A stretch of 64,000 nucleotides of DNA from Semisulcospira habei (taxonomy: Eukaryota > Mollusca > Gastropoda > Semisulcospiridae). A program made the translations under genes and the position numbers. The notes under the pieces are model-generated. The model had not been told where the DNA came from, did no database searches, and saw only the letters and a program-made list of their open reading frames with translations. Where the stretch lies: contig BTPG01000001.1 in NCBI GenBank assembly GCA_036245525.1, positions 215,665,092-215,729,091 of the forward strand, given 5' to 3'. Shown here in pieces: positions 21,021 through 31,059 of the stretch. Numbering within the stretch: position 1 is the first letter of the stretch; each line of letters starts with the position of its first letter.

Positions 21021-21660
21021 GCACACTGTGGTCGACTTGGGCCCGGTAGCTTTTTGCGTGTCGGGAGACTGCTGTAATCGCGTTAATATCTTCTTGTTCA
21101 TTTTTGAGCAATTTACACGCTTGTTAGACACCATCTGGTCTGGGATTGATGTCTTTTCAGATTATACATGACAGTTCGTTGCCATTTGTCTAACCGTATT
21201 ATTTTGCTGTTCCCTGTTCATTCGGCACACTGTCATTGCCACACTCTCTCGCACTCATCTAGGCATCATTAGCACCACACAGTGAGCAAAAGATGCAGAG
21301 ATCGACTTTGGTCGTAGTTGTGCGGTGCGCTGCTGTGCACGTGGCAGCTGCGGCCTCCCTCAGACCGATGACCCTTTGCTCGGTGTGTTGTGACCTTGGA
21401 GCACCGTCTGTTGATAACTGCTCTTTTGGAGCGCGTTGTCGTAAAGCTGCTATATTTGGTACAGGGTGAAAGAATGAGTTTCAATCTTTAATAATGTTAT
21501 CGCTGATGTTTTTTTGTAATTTGTGACTCACGATAAAAATTTAGAGCTGCGTTATGTGTTTTGTGTGATAGTGTATGTGAACAATTATTGATGCTACCTT
21601 TCTTATTTTATATTCGGCAAAACGATGAACATAATCGTGTAGTGATCTACACGTTTCCCT
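21019..21660. other. No recognisable feature
   Basis: Mixed sequence with no supported gene or repeat. Confidence 0.5.
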
Positions 21661-21706
21661 CCCCTCGCCCCCCCCCCCTTCCGGCCTCCCCCCCCCCCCC
21701 CCCCCA
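21661..21706. repeat. C-rich tract
   Basis: C runs interrupted by TCG and TTCCGG, ending in about 17 C. Confidence 0.88.
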
Positions 21707-21753
21707 TGCGGACACAACCCAACTGCAAGAGGCAAAAGAACGTCATGAGCCCC

Positions 21754-21945
21754 CGCATCCGCGGTAAGAGTGCATCCGCGGTAAGTTAGTGCATCCGCGG
21801 TAAGTTAGTGCATCCGCGGTAAGTTAGTGCATCCAGTGCATCCGCGGTAAGTTAGTGCATCCGCGGTAAGTTAGTGCATCCGCGGTAAGTTAGTGCATCC
21901 GCGGTAAGTTAGTGCATCCGCGGTAAGTTAGTGCATCCGCGGAAG
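21754..21945. repeat. 19-bp tandem repeat in a hairpin loop
   Basis: About ten copies of GCATCCGCGGTAAGTTAGT, one interrupted near 21830, occupy the loop of the TP3 core. The opposite-strand form contains ACTAACTTACCGC, the same spacer seen in the loops at 12228, 12842 and 50696. Confidence 0.92.
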
Positions 21946-21980
21946 CTCATGAGGTTCTTTGCCTCTTGCTGACCCTGATT

Positions 21981-22294
21981 GGTTGGTTAGTTTGGGTTTA
22001 ACGTCCCCGGCACCAAAGTGATAACGGACGGCCCTGACGGGCGGCTTATGAGAGACAGGGAAATCTATTGCCTATGGAGTACGACCTGAACACTGATCAA
22101 CTCAGGCGCACTCCAACTGTGCCACGTTGATTTACCAGGACCTTTCAACGGACATGCTATTGAACAAACCCGTCTTTCCCCCTTGTATTGCGAGTCCAGC
22201 TACCGGGGTCGGGACTGGGATTCGAACCCACGACCCGGCAATTCCCTTCGCTCTCCTGCTCCGACGTTTAACCGCCTGAGCTATTTCGGACTCT
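21981..22294 (-). mobile_element. tRNA-derived SINE inserted in a TP3 element
   Basis: On the minus strand the head reads ATAGCTCAGGCGGTTAAACG (A-box-like) and then GTGGGTTCGAATCCCAG (B-box-like). A roughly 200-bp body ends GGGGACGTTAAACCC. It is flanked by a 17-bp direct repeat TCTTGCTGACCCTGATT (21964-21980 and 22295-22311). The duplicated target lies across the end of the TP3 hairpin, so the SINE is younger than the MITE. Confidence 0.9.
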
Positions 22295-22313
22295 TCTTGC
22301 TGACCCTGATTCG

Positions 22314-22607
22314 TGGTTTGCTGGGCTTTATCCGTGTACACTTTGCCCTGCGTATGAAAGACATAACTGATTAGGGGTTTGCTGGGCTTTATCCTTGTAC
22401 ACTTTGCCCTGCGTATGAAGACATAACTGATTAGTGGTTTGCTGGGCTTTATTCTTGTACACTTTGCCCTGCGTATGAAGACATAACTGATTAGGGGTTT
22501 GCTGGGCTTTATCCGTGTACACTTTGCCCTGCGTATGAAGACATAACTGATTAGGGGTTTGCTGGGCTTTATCCTTGTACACTTTGCCCTGCGTATCAAG
22601 ACGTAAC
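22314..22607. repeat. 60-bp minisatellite
   Basis: Five copies of a unit containing GGTTTGCTGGGCTTTATCC and CTTTGCCCTGCGTATGAAG, differing at a few positions. Minus-strand ORFs across it are artefacts of the period being divisible by three. Confidence 0.95.
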
Positions 22608-22718
22608 TGTGTGTCCACTGGCAATCATGGGGTTAAACTGGTTCCGCTGATTTTGACTTTCGGATGCGACCTTTTCGGACTGCACACAGCTGCTGGGCTC
22701 AGACTGTCCGTGACTGAG

Positions 22719-22751
22719 TTCAAGAGGTAGTGCCAGATCGGCTTAGCTGCC
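22719..22751 (+). repeat. TP1 left arm, split from its partner by a LINE
   Basis: TTCAAGAGGTAGTGCCAGAT followed by CGGCTTAGCTGCC is a diverged TP1 arm. The complementary arm, with the same derived GGCTTAGCT, lies at 28898-28947 beyond the CR1-like LINE. Confidence 0.75.
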
Positions 22752-23571
22752 TTCCAACAGAGCTAGTGCTGCCCCTACGTCTGACGTCGGCGGCACTGGC
22801 ACCGTCAGCAACAACAGAGCTAGTGCTGCCCCTACCTCAGAAGTCGGCGGCACTGGCACTTTCACCACCAACGACAGCGACAACAAAGCTAGTGCTGCCC
22901 CTACGTCTGACATCGGCGGCACTGGCACCATCCACACCAGCGACAGCGACAACAGAGCTAGTGCTGCCCCTACGTCAGACGTCGGCGGCACTGGCACCAC
23001 CAACACCAGCGACAGCGACAACAGAGCTAGTGCTGCCCCTACGTCAGACGTCGGCGGCACTGGCACCATCAACACCAGCGACAGCGACAACAGAGCTAGT
23101 GCTGCCCCTACGTCAGACGTCGGCGGCACTGGCACCATCAACGACAGCGACAACAGAGCTTGTGCTGCCCCTATCTCAGTCGTCGGCGGCACTGGCACTG
23201 GCACCACCAACGACAGCGACAACAGAGCTAGTGCTGCCCCTACGTCTGACGTCGGCGGCACTGCCACTGGCACTTTCACCACCAACGACAGCGACAACAG
23301 AGCTAGTGCTGCCCCTACGTCTGACGTCGGCGGCACTGGCACTACCATCACAACCACCTACAACAACTGCAACAACAGTGCCTTCACCTCCGACAACGGC
23401 GGCACTGGAGCTACCACTATCTCCCCCATCGACCTCAAAGCTAGTGCTGCCCCTACCTCCGACGTCGGCGGCGCTGGCACCATAACCAACGACAGCATCG
23501 ACAGCGATTGTGCTGCCATCACATCTGACGTCGGCGGCATTGGCACTCAGCCTCCTGCCCCTGCTGATGTC
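22747..23571 (+). repeat. In-frame repeat region 5' of ORF1
   Basis: About ten imperfect units of 54-75 bp. In the ORF1 frame they encode NRASAAPTSDVGGTGT with TNTSDSD spacers. The frame is open from 22747, just after a TAG at 22744, into ORF1, and I see no in-frame ATG before 23572. An overlapping out-of-phase ORF at 22730-23485 (LPLRLTSAALAP repeats) is a shadow. Either ORF1 normally starts further 5' in longer copies or translation begins at 23572. Confidence 0.8.
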
Positions 23572-25041
23572 ATGGTTATCGAGTCTGCGTGCCAGACGGT
23601 CTGCCCTGTTGTCCTCAACCCAGACCCCCTGGCCATGGAGCGCGTAATGGCAGAGATAGCTGCTCTCCGGTCAGCAGTTGGAGAGATCCGCCACGCCTAC
23701 AATATTGAGGTGGATGCGCTGCAAACTGAAATTAGACACCTCCGACAACGAATCACCCAGCTGGAGGGGGAGAAGGAGGGATCGAGGACCGGCAAGAAAG
23801 GCAGCAAGAAAGGCATTTCTCCTCCCTCCAACACCGAGGCAAAGCAAGCCCCGGAAAAATCACCTGCCACCTCCAAATCCCCTGCCACCACGACCACATC
23901 TGAACCCCCGCGTCCAGCTCACGACAACACTGCTATCCGGCAAACGCCCGAGCACAAGGAGCCGGTACCAACACCCCGACCCTCTCCAGGCTCTGACAAA
24001 CCCACCGACCGTACTGGGATTCCAGAGCTAAAGCCTGTCACCCAGACGCTGCTTTTAGGTGACTCTGTCCTACGCGGTCTGCACGGAAAGCTGATGTCCG
24101 TCACTGGCACGGACAAGGCACAGGTCGTGTCAGTGTCGGGCCTCGACAGAGCCGGCATTCTACAGCGCCTTCATGATGCCGAACCCACGAATACAGTCAG
24201 CACAATCGTCATACACGTTGGCATCAACGACTGTAAGCGTGGGTTCGTCATCGGCAAGAAGGGCTGGAAGGATGTGATTTCTGCTGCCAGACGAGTCTTC
24301 CCCAAGGCAGAAATCTCCATGTCTTCCATCCTGCCCACGAACAACCAGCGTCAGCAGCCAGACCCATGTATCACTGACACCAACCTCTGCCTGAGGGAAA
24401 TGTGCGCATCCCTCAAGGTCAAGTTTGTTGACAATGACTACGCCTTCTCTACAAGAACCGGCGAGGTAAAGAGCGGCTGGTTCAGAGACGCCATCCATCC
24501 CAACAAGCGGGGCACCAGTGCTCTCGCTGTCAACATCAAGCGTTCGTACTCTGGCCGCACCTCCAACAACGCAGGCCGGCCAGAACCAAATCACGAAAAG
24601 TCTCGCCACCATGAACAGCTACCTGGGCACGGTGACACACACGGCAAGTCTGGTGCCAAAGACAAAGAGCCTCAAAGAGACCGACGCTCTCAGCGCCCAG
24701 TCAGTTCCAGCCTTGCACCCCGATTCCGACAGGAGCATACTGTGGAAAAAGACTGCAGTCAAGCCGACTGCACGCCGCTAGTCACCCAACATAGCGGTGG
24801 ATCAAAGGCCGGAACTGCTCCGGAACAGAAGTCACAGCGGCCACCCTACGGTTACTCCACACCAACCATGGGCCCCCCCATCTTCGTAGCAGACGGCCGA
24901 CCGGTGTACCCGTACTCTAATCCCTCCGTATTTCCATATCCCCCACTACCCCCTCCCCCAGGAGTGCCCCAGCTTAGTGAAAGTGACTGCGCGGCCTTGT
25001 TTTCTCTGCTGCAGAAATTTAGACCACGCGCCGGACATTAG
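23572..25041 (+). CDS. CR1-like LINE ORF1 protein with SGNH (GDSL-type) esterase domain
   Basis: A 489-residue protein. Residues about 22-68 are heptad-like (MERVMAEIAALRSAVGEIRH) and probably form a coiled coil for multimerisation. A basic, proline-rich linker follows. From about 158 there is an SGNH hydrolase fold: LLLGDSVLRG with the nucleophile Ser165, HVGIND at 215-220, and DAIHP with the Asp306/His309 pair. CR1-type ORF1 proteins with such a domain are thought to bind RNA or membranes. The esterase is presumed active here because the triad is present. The C-terminal third is polar and proline-rich. The start is the first ATG in a frame that stays open upstream to 22747, so the natural N-terminus may be longer. 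It precedes ORF2 by about 670 bp. Confidence 0.86.
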   Translation: MVIESACQTVCPVVLNPDPLAMERVMAEIAALRSAVGEIRHAYNIEVDALQTEIRHLRQRITQLEGEKEGSRTGKKGSKKGISPPSNTEAKQAPEKSPATSKSPATTTTSEPPRPAHDNTAIRQTPEHKEPVPTPRPSPGSDKPTDRTGIPELKPVTQTLLLGDSVLRGLHGKLMSVTGTDKAQVVSVSGLDRAGILQRLHDAEPTNTVSTIVIHVGINDCKRGFVIGKKGWKDVISAARRVFPKAEISMSSILPTNNQRQQPDPCITDTNLCLREMCASLKVKFVDNDYAFSTRTGEVKSGWFRDAIHPNKRGTSALAVNIKRSYSGRTSNNAGRPEPNHEKSRHHEQLPGHGDTHGKSGAKDKEPQRDRRSQRPVSSSLAPRFRQEHTVEKDCSQADCTPLVTQHSGGSKAGTAPEQKSQRPPYGYSTPTMGPPIFVADGRPVYPYSNPSVFPYPPLPPPPGVPQLSESDCAALFSLLQKFRPRAGH

Positions 25042-25713
25042 GACACGAGTCTCTAGATTGACAGCTTGTGTTAGACAGTCATAGGACACACCCTTCTTAT
25101 TTGACAGCGTGTATTTCAGACAGTTTTTGTTGTTTTTTAGTAGTTTTCTCGCAGCCTTGCCAAAGTTCTATTGTGCGTGTTTCGTGGATCTCTTTGTGAC
25201 ATTAATCCTCGAGTCGAGTTGAATTGAGCTTTTTTTTTTTTGCTTTTTTTTATTATCTAGAATTACATTTTCGACTTTAATGACTGCGGTTTTGTTCTGT
25301 CCGTAGTTAGCTGTGCTTGATTTTAAAGTCGTAGTGACTTTTTTGTTGTTGTTGTTGTTGTTTTGCTTTAAATTATAGAAGTCCATTTTATTTTGATGTG
25401 CGATTATTACTATAATAGTAGTTAGGAACTGCAGCATCGGGCGAGCGTGCCTAGGTGCGCTTGGAAGTGTTTTTGTTTATTTTCTGATTCTTTATACATA
25501 GCTGTCGAGCTTTTATTTTGTATCTGACATTACCAAGCAATTCGAACTCGCAGCGGACTCTGACCACGAGAGTCAAAAACATTTTAATTTTGCTTTATTG
25601 TTGTTGCTGTTGTTTTCCCTACGTTTTCTTGTCGCTTTCTTATTCATTATACATTGACATTATTTTTTATTATATTTTTGCAATATTATTGCTACGTTTG
25701 TTCTGTTACCAAC

Positions 25714-28554
25714 ATGCCAAAATATAATGTAAAAACTGCCCCACAACGACCTGATGAGTTGAGAATTGGTCACCTCAACATTTACCATTTAGTTAATAAG
25801 GTGCCAGATTTGTCTGTGTTCTTAAACACGCCAACACATTTTCATGTTTTTGGTGTATCCGAGTCGAGGCTCAAAAGCACTGTCAGGGATAACTCCATCT
25901 CAGTTCCAAACTTCTCAGTACTCCGCAGAGATGCCTCAAGTCCCCAGCACACTGGACTAGCAGTATATATACATGATTCGATAATTAGTAACGTTAAACG
26001 ACGACAGGACTTAGAATCAGCCGAAGTTGAAAGTTTATGGGTCGAGGTGAAAACATCTAAATCCCCCACAGTCCTGGTTGGCTTTATCTATAGAAATCCA
26101 GCAGCCAACTGGGACTGGTATGATGACTTCGTAGAAATGATGGATAAAGTTAATCAAAGTAAAGATAACATTGTTCTTCTGGGCGACTTTAACATTGACC
26201 TACTTAAGCCCAAAGGGCACCATGCTGCATGGGCATCAACAACAGCCTTATTCGGTTTAAAACAATTAGTTAAAAACCCCACTAGAACCACATCTACATC
26301 CTCAACCTTAATTGATCACATTTACGTGACAAATGACGATACAATATCAAATGTGCAGGTTCCCTCCTTAGCTGTTAGCGATCATAACCCAGTATGTTGT
26401 AACGTCGCCATGAAACTAGACAAGCAAAAAACTAAAAGACATAAAACTATAAAATATCGCTCCTTTAAACACTTTAATAAAGACGAATTTCTGTGGGACC
26501 TGCACAATGCTTCGTTTACTGAGGTTTATGATCACCAATCTCCTGACAGTGCCTTGTCGTGCTGGATGGATCTGTTTCTCAGTGTACTCAATAAACATGC
26601 GCCAATACGTGAAAAACGAGTTAAACATTCCACCATACCACCGTGGTTAACAGCGGATATCAAGCAGGCCATGTCATTTAGAGACAAACTGAAAAAAGAG
26701 CAAAAGTACGAAGAATACAAAACACAACGCAATCGTGTCAAATATTTAGTTAGAGCGTCTAAGAAGTCTTTTTTCCAACAAATGATTCGAGACAAAAAGG
26801 ACACGGCATCTGTTTGGAAAGCTCTGAACGTCATAACAAAGGGTAAATCAGCACCCGAAATTCCATCTCATATGTCAGCTGATATATTAAATAACCATTT
26901 CTTAATGACAGCCGAAATATTGGCATTGTCAGCTGCAAATAACAGTAAACCGTATGAAGTGCCGAGTTCTCTCAGAGAACACTTTAAAAAAACAACTATA
27001 TCAAATACTTTCACCATCCCTGATATTACAGTTGCGGAAGTCGGCAGATATATTTCTAGCATGCCCAACAAAAAGTCTGCTGGCATTGATGGTATTGATA
27101 ATGAAACCCTAAAAATCTCATTACCGTATACAGTAGAATCACTAACATATATTTTCAACCTCTGCATAAAGCAAAGTACATTTCCAACCATTCTTAAAGA
27201 AGCAAAGGTAATCCCAATCCCTAAATCAAAAGATCTTGAAGATATTAATAACTATCGTCCAATCTCCCTTCTGTCAGCTTTGTCAAACCCCCTTGAAAAG
27301 CACATTCAAAAACATCTCCTTGATTTTCTGGAAAAAGGTAAATTACTTAATATTCACCAGTCTGGTTTTAGACCGAAACATTCTTGTCAGTCAGCACTGA
27401 CACATATTGTAGACAGCTGGCTGGAATCAATCAATAAAAGCCTGATGTCAGGAGCAGTTTTCTTAGACCTTAAAAAGGCGTTTGACCTTGTGGACCATGA
27501 CATTCTCCTAAATAAGCTAACAGTTTATCACTTGGACGCAAACGCTATAGAATTCTTCCGATCATATCTCGAAGACAGAAAACAAATGGTGTACGCCCAT
27601 GGAAGATACTCTAAGCAAGGAAATGTAAAATACGGCGTCCCCCAGGGATCTATTTTGGGCCCTCTTCTATTCATACTATTTATTAATGATCTTCCGTTGC
27701 ATATCACTAATTCTGACGTTAATTGTAATCTATTTGCTGACGATACGAGTCTTCATGTTTCTGGCAAAAAAACGACGGACATTAGCCATAGTTTACAATG
27801 CAGTCTCAATGAGGTATATGACTGGTGTAGACAGAACCATATGGTTCTTCACCCAGCAAAAACAAAGAGTATCTTAATCGCCACGCGGCAAAAACATCAA
27901 CGCCGACTACAGCCATTACAATTACAATTAAACGCTGAACCTGTTGAACAAGTCACTGAGCGTAAATTCTTAGGAATACATGTTGATGATCAACTGTGCT
28001 GGGAGACCCATATAAATGCTGTTTGTAAGACCATTGCTAAAAACACTTTCTTATTGTCCCAGCTTAGACATGTAACGGATACAAATACCCGTAAATTGTT
28101 TTTTCATGCTCATATAAAGTCCCATGTTGATTATGTCTCCACAGTGTGGGACGGCTGCAGTGATGTCCACATGAAGAGATTAAACTCCATATACAAAAGA
28201 GCTGTAAAAATGATAGATAGACGCCCCATCCCTACCACAGACAAATTTAGATATTTAAACATTCTCGGTCTACGTCAGCAACTTACATTAAACAAATGCG
28301 TCTATATGCATAAGATACTGAATAATATGACACCCCAGTATCTAACCACTAAATTTATATCTCACCAAGAACGTGAACGGACCTCAAGAAACAATACCTT
28401 ACCCCTACCACTGCCAAGAATTGACCTTTTTAAAACTAGTATGTCATTCTCTGGTCCGTTTGCTTGGAATTCCATCCCTGCACATTTGAAAACTATTACC
28501 TCAACAGGAAGTTTTAAAACAAAACTTTTTGATTACCTGATGAGTCAGACTTAG
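25714..28554 (+). CDS. CR1-like LINE ORF2: APE endonuclease and reverse transcriptase
   Basis: An ATG exists at 25654, but the leader MTLFFIIFLQYYCYV looks untranslated, and MPKYNVKTAPQRPDELRIGH at 25714 is the likelier start (946 residues). APE-type endonuclease motifs are GVSESRL near 48, GDFNIDLL near 157 and SDHNP near 222. Reverse transcriptase follows: NYRPISLLSALS near 513, FLDLKKAFDLVDHD, GVPQGSILGPLLF near 640 and the catalytic FADD near 673. The C-terminal part has SHVDYVSTVWDG and ends FSGPFAWNSIPAHLK. The enzyme would nick target DNA and prime cDNA synthesis from the nick. The frame is uninterrupted and all visible catalytic residues are present. No RNase H domain was seen. Confidence 0.92.
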   Translation: MPKYNVKTAPQRPDELRIGHLNIYHLVNKVPDLSVFLNTPTHFHVFGVSESRLKSTVRDNSISVPNFSVLRRDASSPQHTGLAVYIHDSIISNVKRRQDLESAEVESLWVEVKTSKSPTVLVGFIYRNPAANWDWYDDFVEMMDKVNQSKDNIVLLGDFNIDLLKPKGHHAAWASTTALFGLKQLVKNPTRTTSTSSTLIDHIYVTNDDTISNVQVPSLAVSDHNPVCCNVAMKLDKQKTKRHKTIKYRSFKHFNKDEFLWDLHNASFTEVYDHQSPDSALSCWMDLFLSVLNKHAPIREKRVKHSTIPPWLTADIKQAMSFRDKLKKEQKYEEYKTQRNRVKYLVRASKKSFFQQMIRDKKDTASVWKALNVITKGKSAPEIPSHMSADILNNHFLMTAEILALSAANNSKPYEVPSSLREHFKKTTISNTFTIPDITVAEVGRYISSMPNKKSAGIDGIDNETLKISLPYTVESLTYIFNLCIKQSTFPTILKEAKVIPIPKSKDLEDINNYRPISLLSALSNPLEKHIQKHLLDFLEKGKLLNIHQSGFRPKHSCQSALTHIVDSWLESINKSLMSGAVFLDLKKAFDLVDHDILLNKLTVYHLDANAIEFFRSYLEDRKQMVYAHGRYSKQGNVKYGVPQGSILGPLLFILFINDLPLHITNSDVNCNLFADDTSLHVSGKKTTDISHSLQCSLNEVYDWCRQNHMVLHPAKTKSILIATRQKHQRRLQPLQLQLNAEPVEQVTERKFLGIHVDDQLCWETHINAVCKTIAKNTFLLSQLRHVTDTNTRKLFFHAHIKSHVDYVSTVWDGCSDVHMKRLNSIYKRAVKMIDRRPIPTTDKFRYLNILGLRQQLTLNKCVYMHKILNNMTPQYLTTKFISHQERERTSRNNTLPLPLPRIDLFKTSMSFSGPFAWNSIPAHLKTITSTGSFKTKLFDYLMSQT

Positions 28555-28897
28555 TACGTTTCTCAGGTACTGTAATATTTCCTGTACCTCACGTATTTCA
28601 TACAGATGATTTTTATATGTGTGTGCGCGTGTGTGTGTGTGCTCGTGTTTGTTTGTGCGTGTGGATGTATGTGTGAGCGGCGCGCGTGCGTGCGTCTGTG
28701 CATGTGTGTGTGATGAGTATTATTATTTTTTCTGTATAAAATGATGCTATTGGGTTTTGTATGTACATATATATTTTATAGTTTCCCTTCTTTTTTATCC
28801 TGTAGATGTTAGCAACGGCAAGTTTGTAAAATGACGATTTGTTTTCTGTCAAAACTTTTTACCGTTGAAAAATAAAGTTTCATCATCATCATCATCC

Positions 28898-28947
28898 AAG
28901 GCGACAAAGCTAAGCCTGGCACTCACCGTGAGTTATCATGGTCAATT
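28898..28947 (+). repeat. TP1 right arm, partner of 22719-22751
   Basis: AAGGCGACAAAGCTAAGCC then TGGCACTCACCG..TTATCATGGTC is the complement of a TP1 arm. It shares the AGCTAAGCC change with the left arm 6.1 kb away. Confidence 0.72.
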
Positions 28948-29138
28948 CGACGCCTTCCAGTGTGCCCAGTAACATGTTGCACTGCTCTTAAACTTTCATG
29001 GTCGGTTCTTTTCCCCGCTGTGGCGTATGAGGGCGGTATGAATTATTTGTCTTCCAATTAAGCACTTTATTCTCCTGACCTTTGGACGCGATGAGACTGG
29101 TGGGCCCGTGGAGCCCAAAAAGTCTTCTGCTTATCCCG

Positions 29139-29298
29139 TTTTTCCTCCCACGCACTACAGCAGGAGATGGATCGACCATGATAATTCAAGGGTAGGGCCA
29201 GATTAGCTTGGCGCCGTCATTCTTCTTCAGCCGGCACACACTCTTTAGGCGACACCTTCACAATTTGGGAAATGCGGCCTTAAGGTTAAATGGGTTAA
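29139..29298 (+). mobile_element. TP1 element with right arm missing
   Basis: GCACTACAGCAGGAGATGG and the left arm run to GGCGCC at 29214. An unrelated segment follows, then the family right end ATTTGGGAAATGCGGCC..AAATGGGTTAA at 29298. Confidence 0.78.
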
Positions 29299-29315
29299 AA
29301 GGACGGTCAGCCGTG

Positions 29316-29531
29316 TTAACCCCCTCCATGCAGCTGAACGCACGTCTTGTTTCTGAAATCTCTCTTCATTCAGCGACCAGAAGCCAAGACCGACCAAGAA
29401 ACATGGATACAAATTGGTCTCGGCAAGTGGCATAGCTCCTCATGAGCCTCCGCAGTCGCATGACTCCCATGAGGATCTATGTCTCTTACAGTTGGATTCT
29501 GTTCACCTTTTCTCGGCAATGAAGGGATTAA
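29316..29531 (+). mobile_element. TP3 MITE, both TTAA ends
   Basis: TTAACCCCCTCCATGCAG at 29316 and CTCGGCAATGAAGGGATTAA ending 29531. The core 29423-29489 is partly mispaired. Confidence 0.88.
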
Positions 29532-29980
29532 AGAACTGCACGGCGTTTCGCGCAGTGATTCAGTGGCATTCTTTCCTTCGCGGCTAGGCTATATCTCCGA
29601 CGCAGATACTCAGTCCTGAAGCCAGTTTTGTGAATATATATATATATATATAGTCCTTGAATTTCGATCGCAAAATTGGTATATCAGTGCTTAGTCTTGG
29701 CTTCACTGGCATGTGAAGTGTGTCAGTGAAGATTGTCGTGTGGCAATCGATACCCTACTCCTGTTTCCATACCGGGTTTTCCATCCTTTCGTTATGGCCC
29801 AGCTTGATATAGCTAATTTTCTGAGTCATAAACATACCATTGTCCTGATTGTCGTACAAGAAGGATACAGAGAAACAGGCAATCGGAACTGTATTTTCTC
29901 ATTGGCGAAATTATGGGTCGAAAACAGTTTTACAACAAAAAGGAAAATATTGCAATAAAAATCTTAGTACTACAACACAG
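29532..29980. other. No recognisable feature apart from a short (TA)n
   Basis: A (TA)n run at 29635-29652. The rest is unassigned. Confidence 0.5.
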
Positions 29981-29982
29981 TA

Positions 29983-31053
29983 ACAGGGAGATATGTGGGA
30001 ACACTGTGGGGAAATATGTGGGGACACTGTGGAGAGATATGTGGGGACACTGTGGGAAGATATGTGGGGACACTGTGGGAAGATATGTGGGGACACTGTG
30101 GGAGATATGTGGGACACTGTGGGAGATATGTTGGGACACTGTCCGGAGATATGTGGGGACACTGTGGGAAGATATGTGGGGACACTGTGGGAAGATTTGT
30201 GGGGACACTGTAGGGAGATATGTCGGGACACTGTGGGGAGATTTGAGGGGACATTGTTGGGAGATATGTAGGGACACTGTGGGGAGATATGTGGGGACAT
30301 TGTGGGGAGATTTGTAGGGACACTGTGGGGAGATATGTCGGGACACTGTGGGGAGATTTGAGGGGACATTGTGGGGAGATTTGTAGGGACACTGTGGGGA
30401 GATATGTGGGGGCTCTGTGGGGAGATATGTGGGGACACTGGGAAGATATGTGGGGACACTGTGGGGAGATTTGTGGGGACACTGTGGGAAGATATGTGGG
30501 GACACTGTGGGGAGATTTGTGGGGACACTGTGGGGAGATATGTCGGGACACTGTGGGGAGATTTGTGGGGACATTGTGGGGAGATTTGTCGGGACACTGT
30601 GGGGAGATTTGTGGGGACATTGTGGGGAGATTTGTAGGGACACTGTGGGGAGATATGTGGGGACACTGTGGGAAGATATGTGGGGACACTGTGGGGAGAT
30701 ATGTGGGGACACTGTGGGGAGATTTGTGGGGACACTTTGGGAGATATGTGGGGACACTGTGGGGAGACTTGTGGGGACACTGTGGGGAGATATGTGGGGA
30801 CACTGTGGGGAGATTTGTGGGGACATTGTGGGGAGATTTGTAGGGACACTGTGGGGAGATATGTGGGGACACTGTGGGAAGATATGTGGGGACACTGTGG
30901 GGAGATATGTGGGGACACTGTGGGGAGATTTGTGGGGACACTTTGGGAGATATGTGGGGACACTATGGGGAGATTTGTGGGGACACTGTGGGGAGATTTG
31001 TGGGGACACTGTGGGGAGATATGTGGGGACACTGTGGGGAGACTGCTTTTGTT
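29983..31053. repeat. 23-bp G-rich minisatellite
   Basis: About 46 copies of a unit of the form GGGGACACTGTGGGGAGATA plus TGT, with variants ATATG/ATTTG, ACACTG/ACATTG and one-base indels. The plus strand carries GGG or GGGG every 10-12 bases. Long ORFs in several frames on both strands are artefacts of this array. Confidence 0.97.
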
Positions 31054-31059
31054 CACACC

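Larger units (their letters stand above)
21725..22636 (-). mobile_element. Inflated TP3 element (loop repeats, SINE, minisatellite)
   Basis: A TP3 core of the CAAAGAAC subtype starts GCAAGAGGCAAAAGAACG at 21725 and closes GTTCTTTGCCTCTTGC at 21969. The family right end CCACTGGCAATCATGGGGTTAA is not reached until 22636. Between them are loop tandem repeats, a SINE and a 60-bp minisatellite. A normal copy is about 210 bp, so this one has grown more than four-fold. Confidence 0.75.
22752..28897 (+). mobile_element. CR1-like non-LTR retrotransposon with two intact ORFs
   Basis: The element begins within an in-frame ORF1 repeat region, so its 5' end may be slightly truncated. It carries ORF1 (SGNH esterase) and ORF2 (endonuclease plus reverse transcriptase), a roughly 610-bp inter-ORF region and a roughly 340-bp 3' UTR with TG-rich sequence. 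It ends AATAAAGTTTCATCATC with an (ATC)n tail. The two-ORF layout with an esterase ORF1 is characteristic of CR1-group LINEs. No frameshift or stop was seen in either ORF, so this copy may be young or functional. Confidence 0.85.

Noticed and set aside
21754..21945. CRISPR-like array
   Set aside because: Head-to-tail 19-bp repeats without spacers, confined to a hairpin loop.
22730..23485. 251-codon ORF of LPLRLTSAALAP repeats
   Set aside because: Out of frame with the esterase ORF1 that follows; the in-frame reading of the same repeats runs directly into ORF1.
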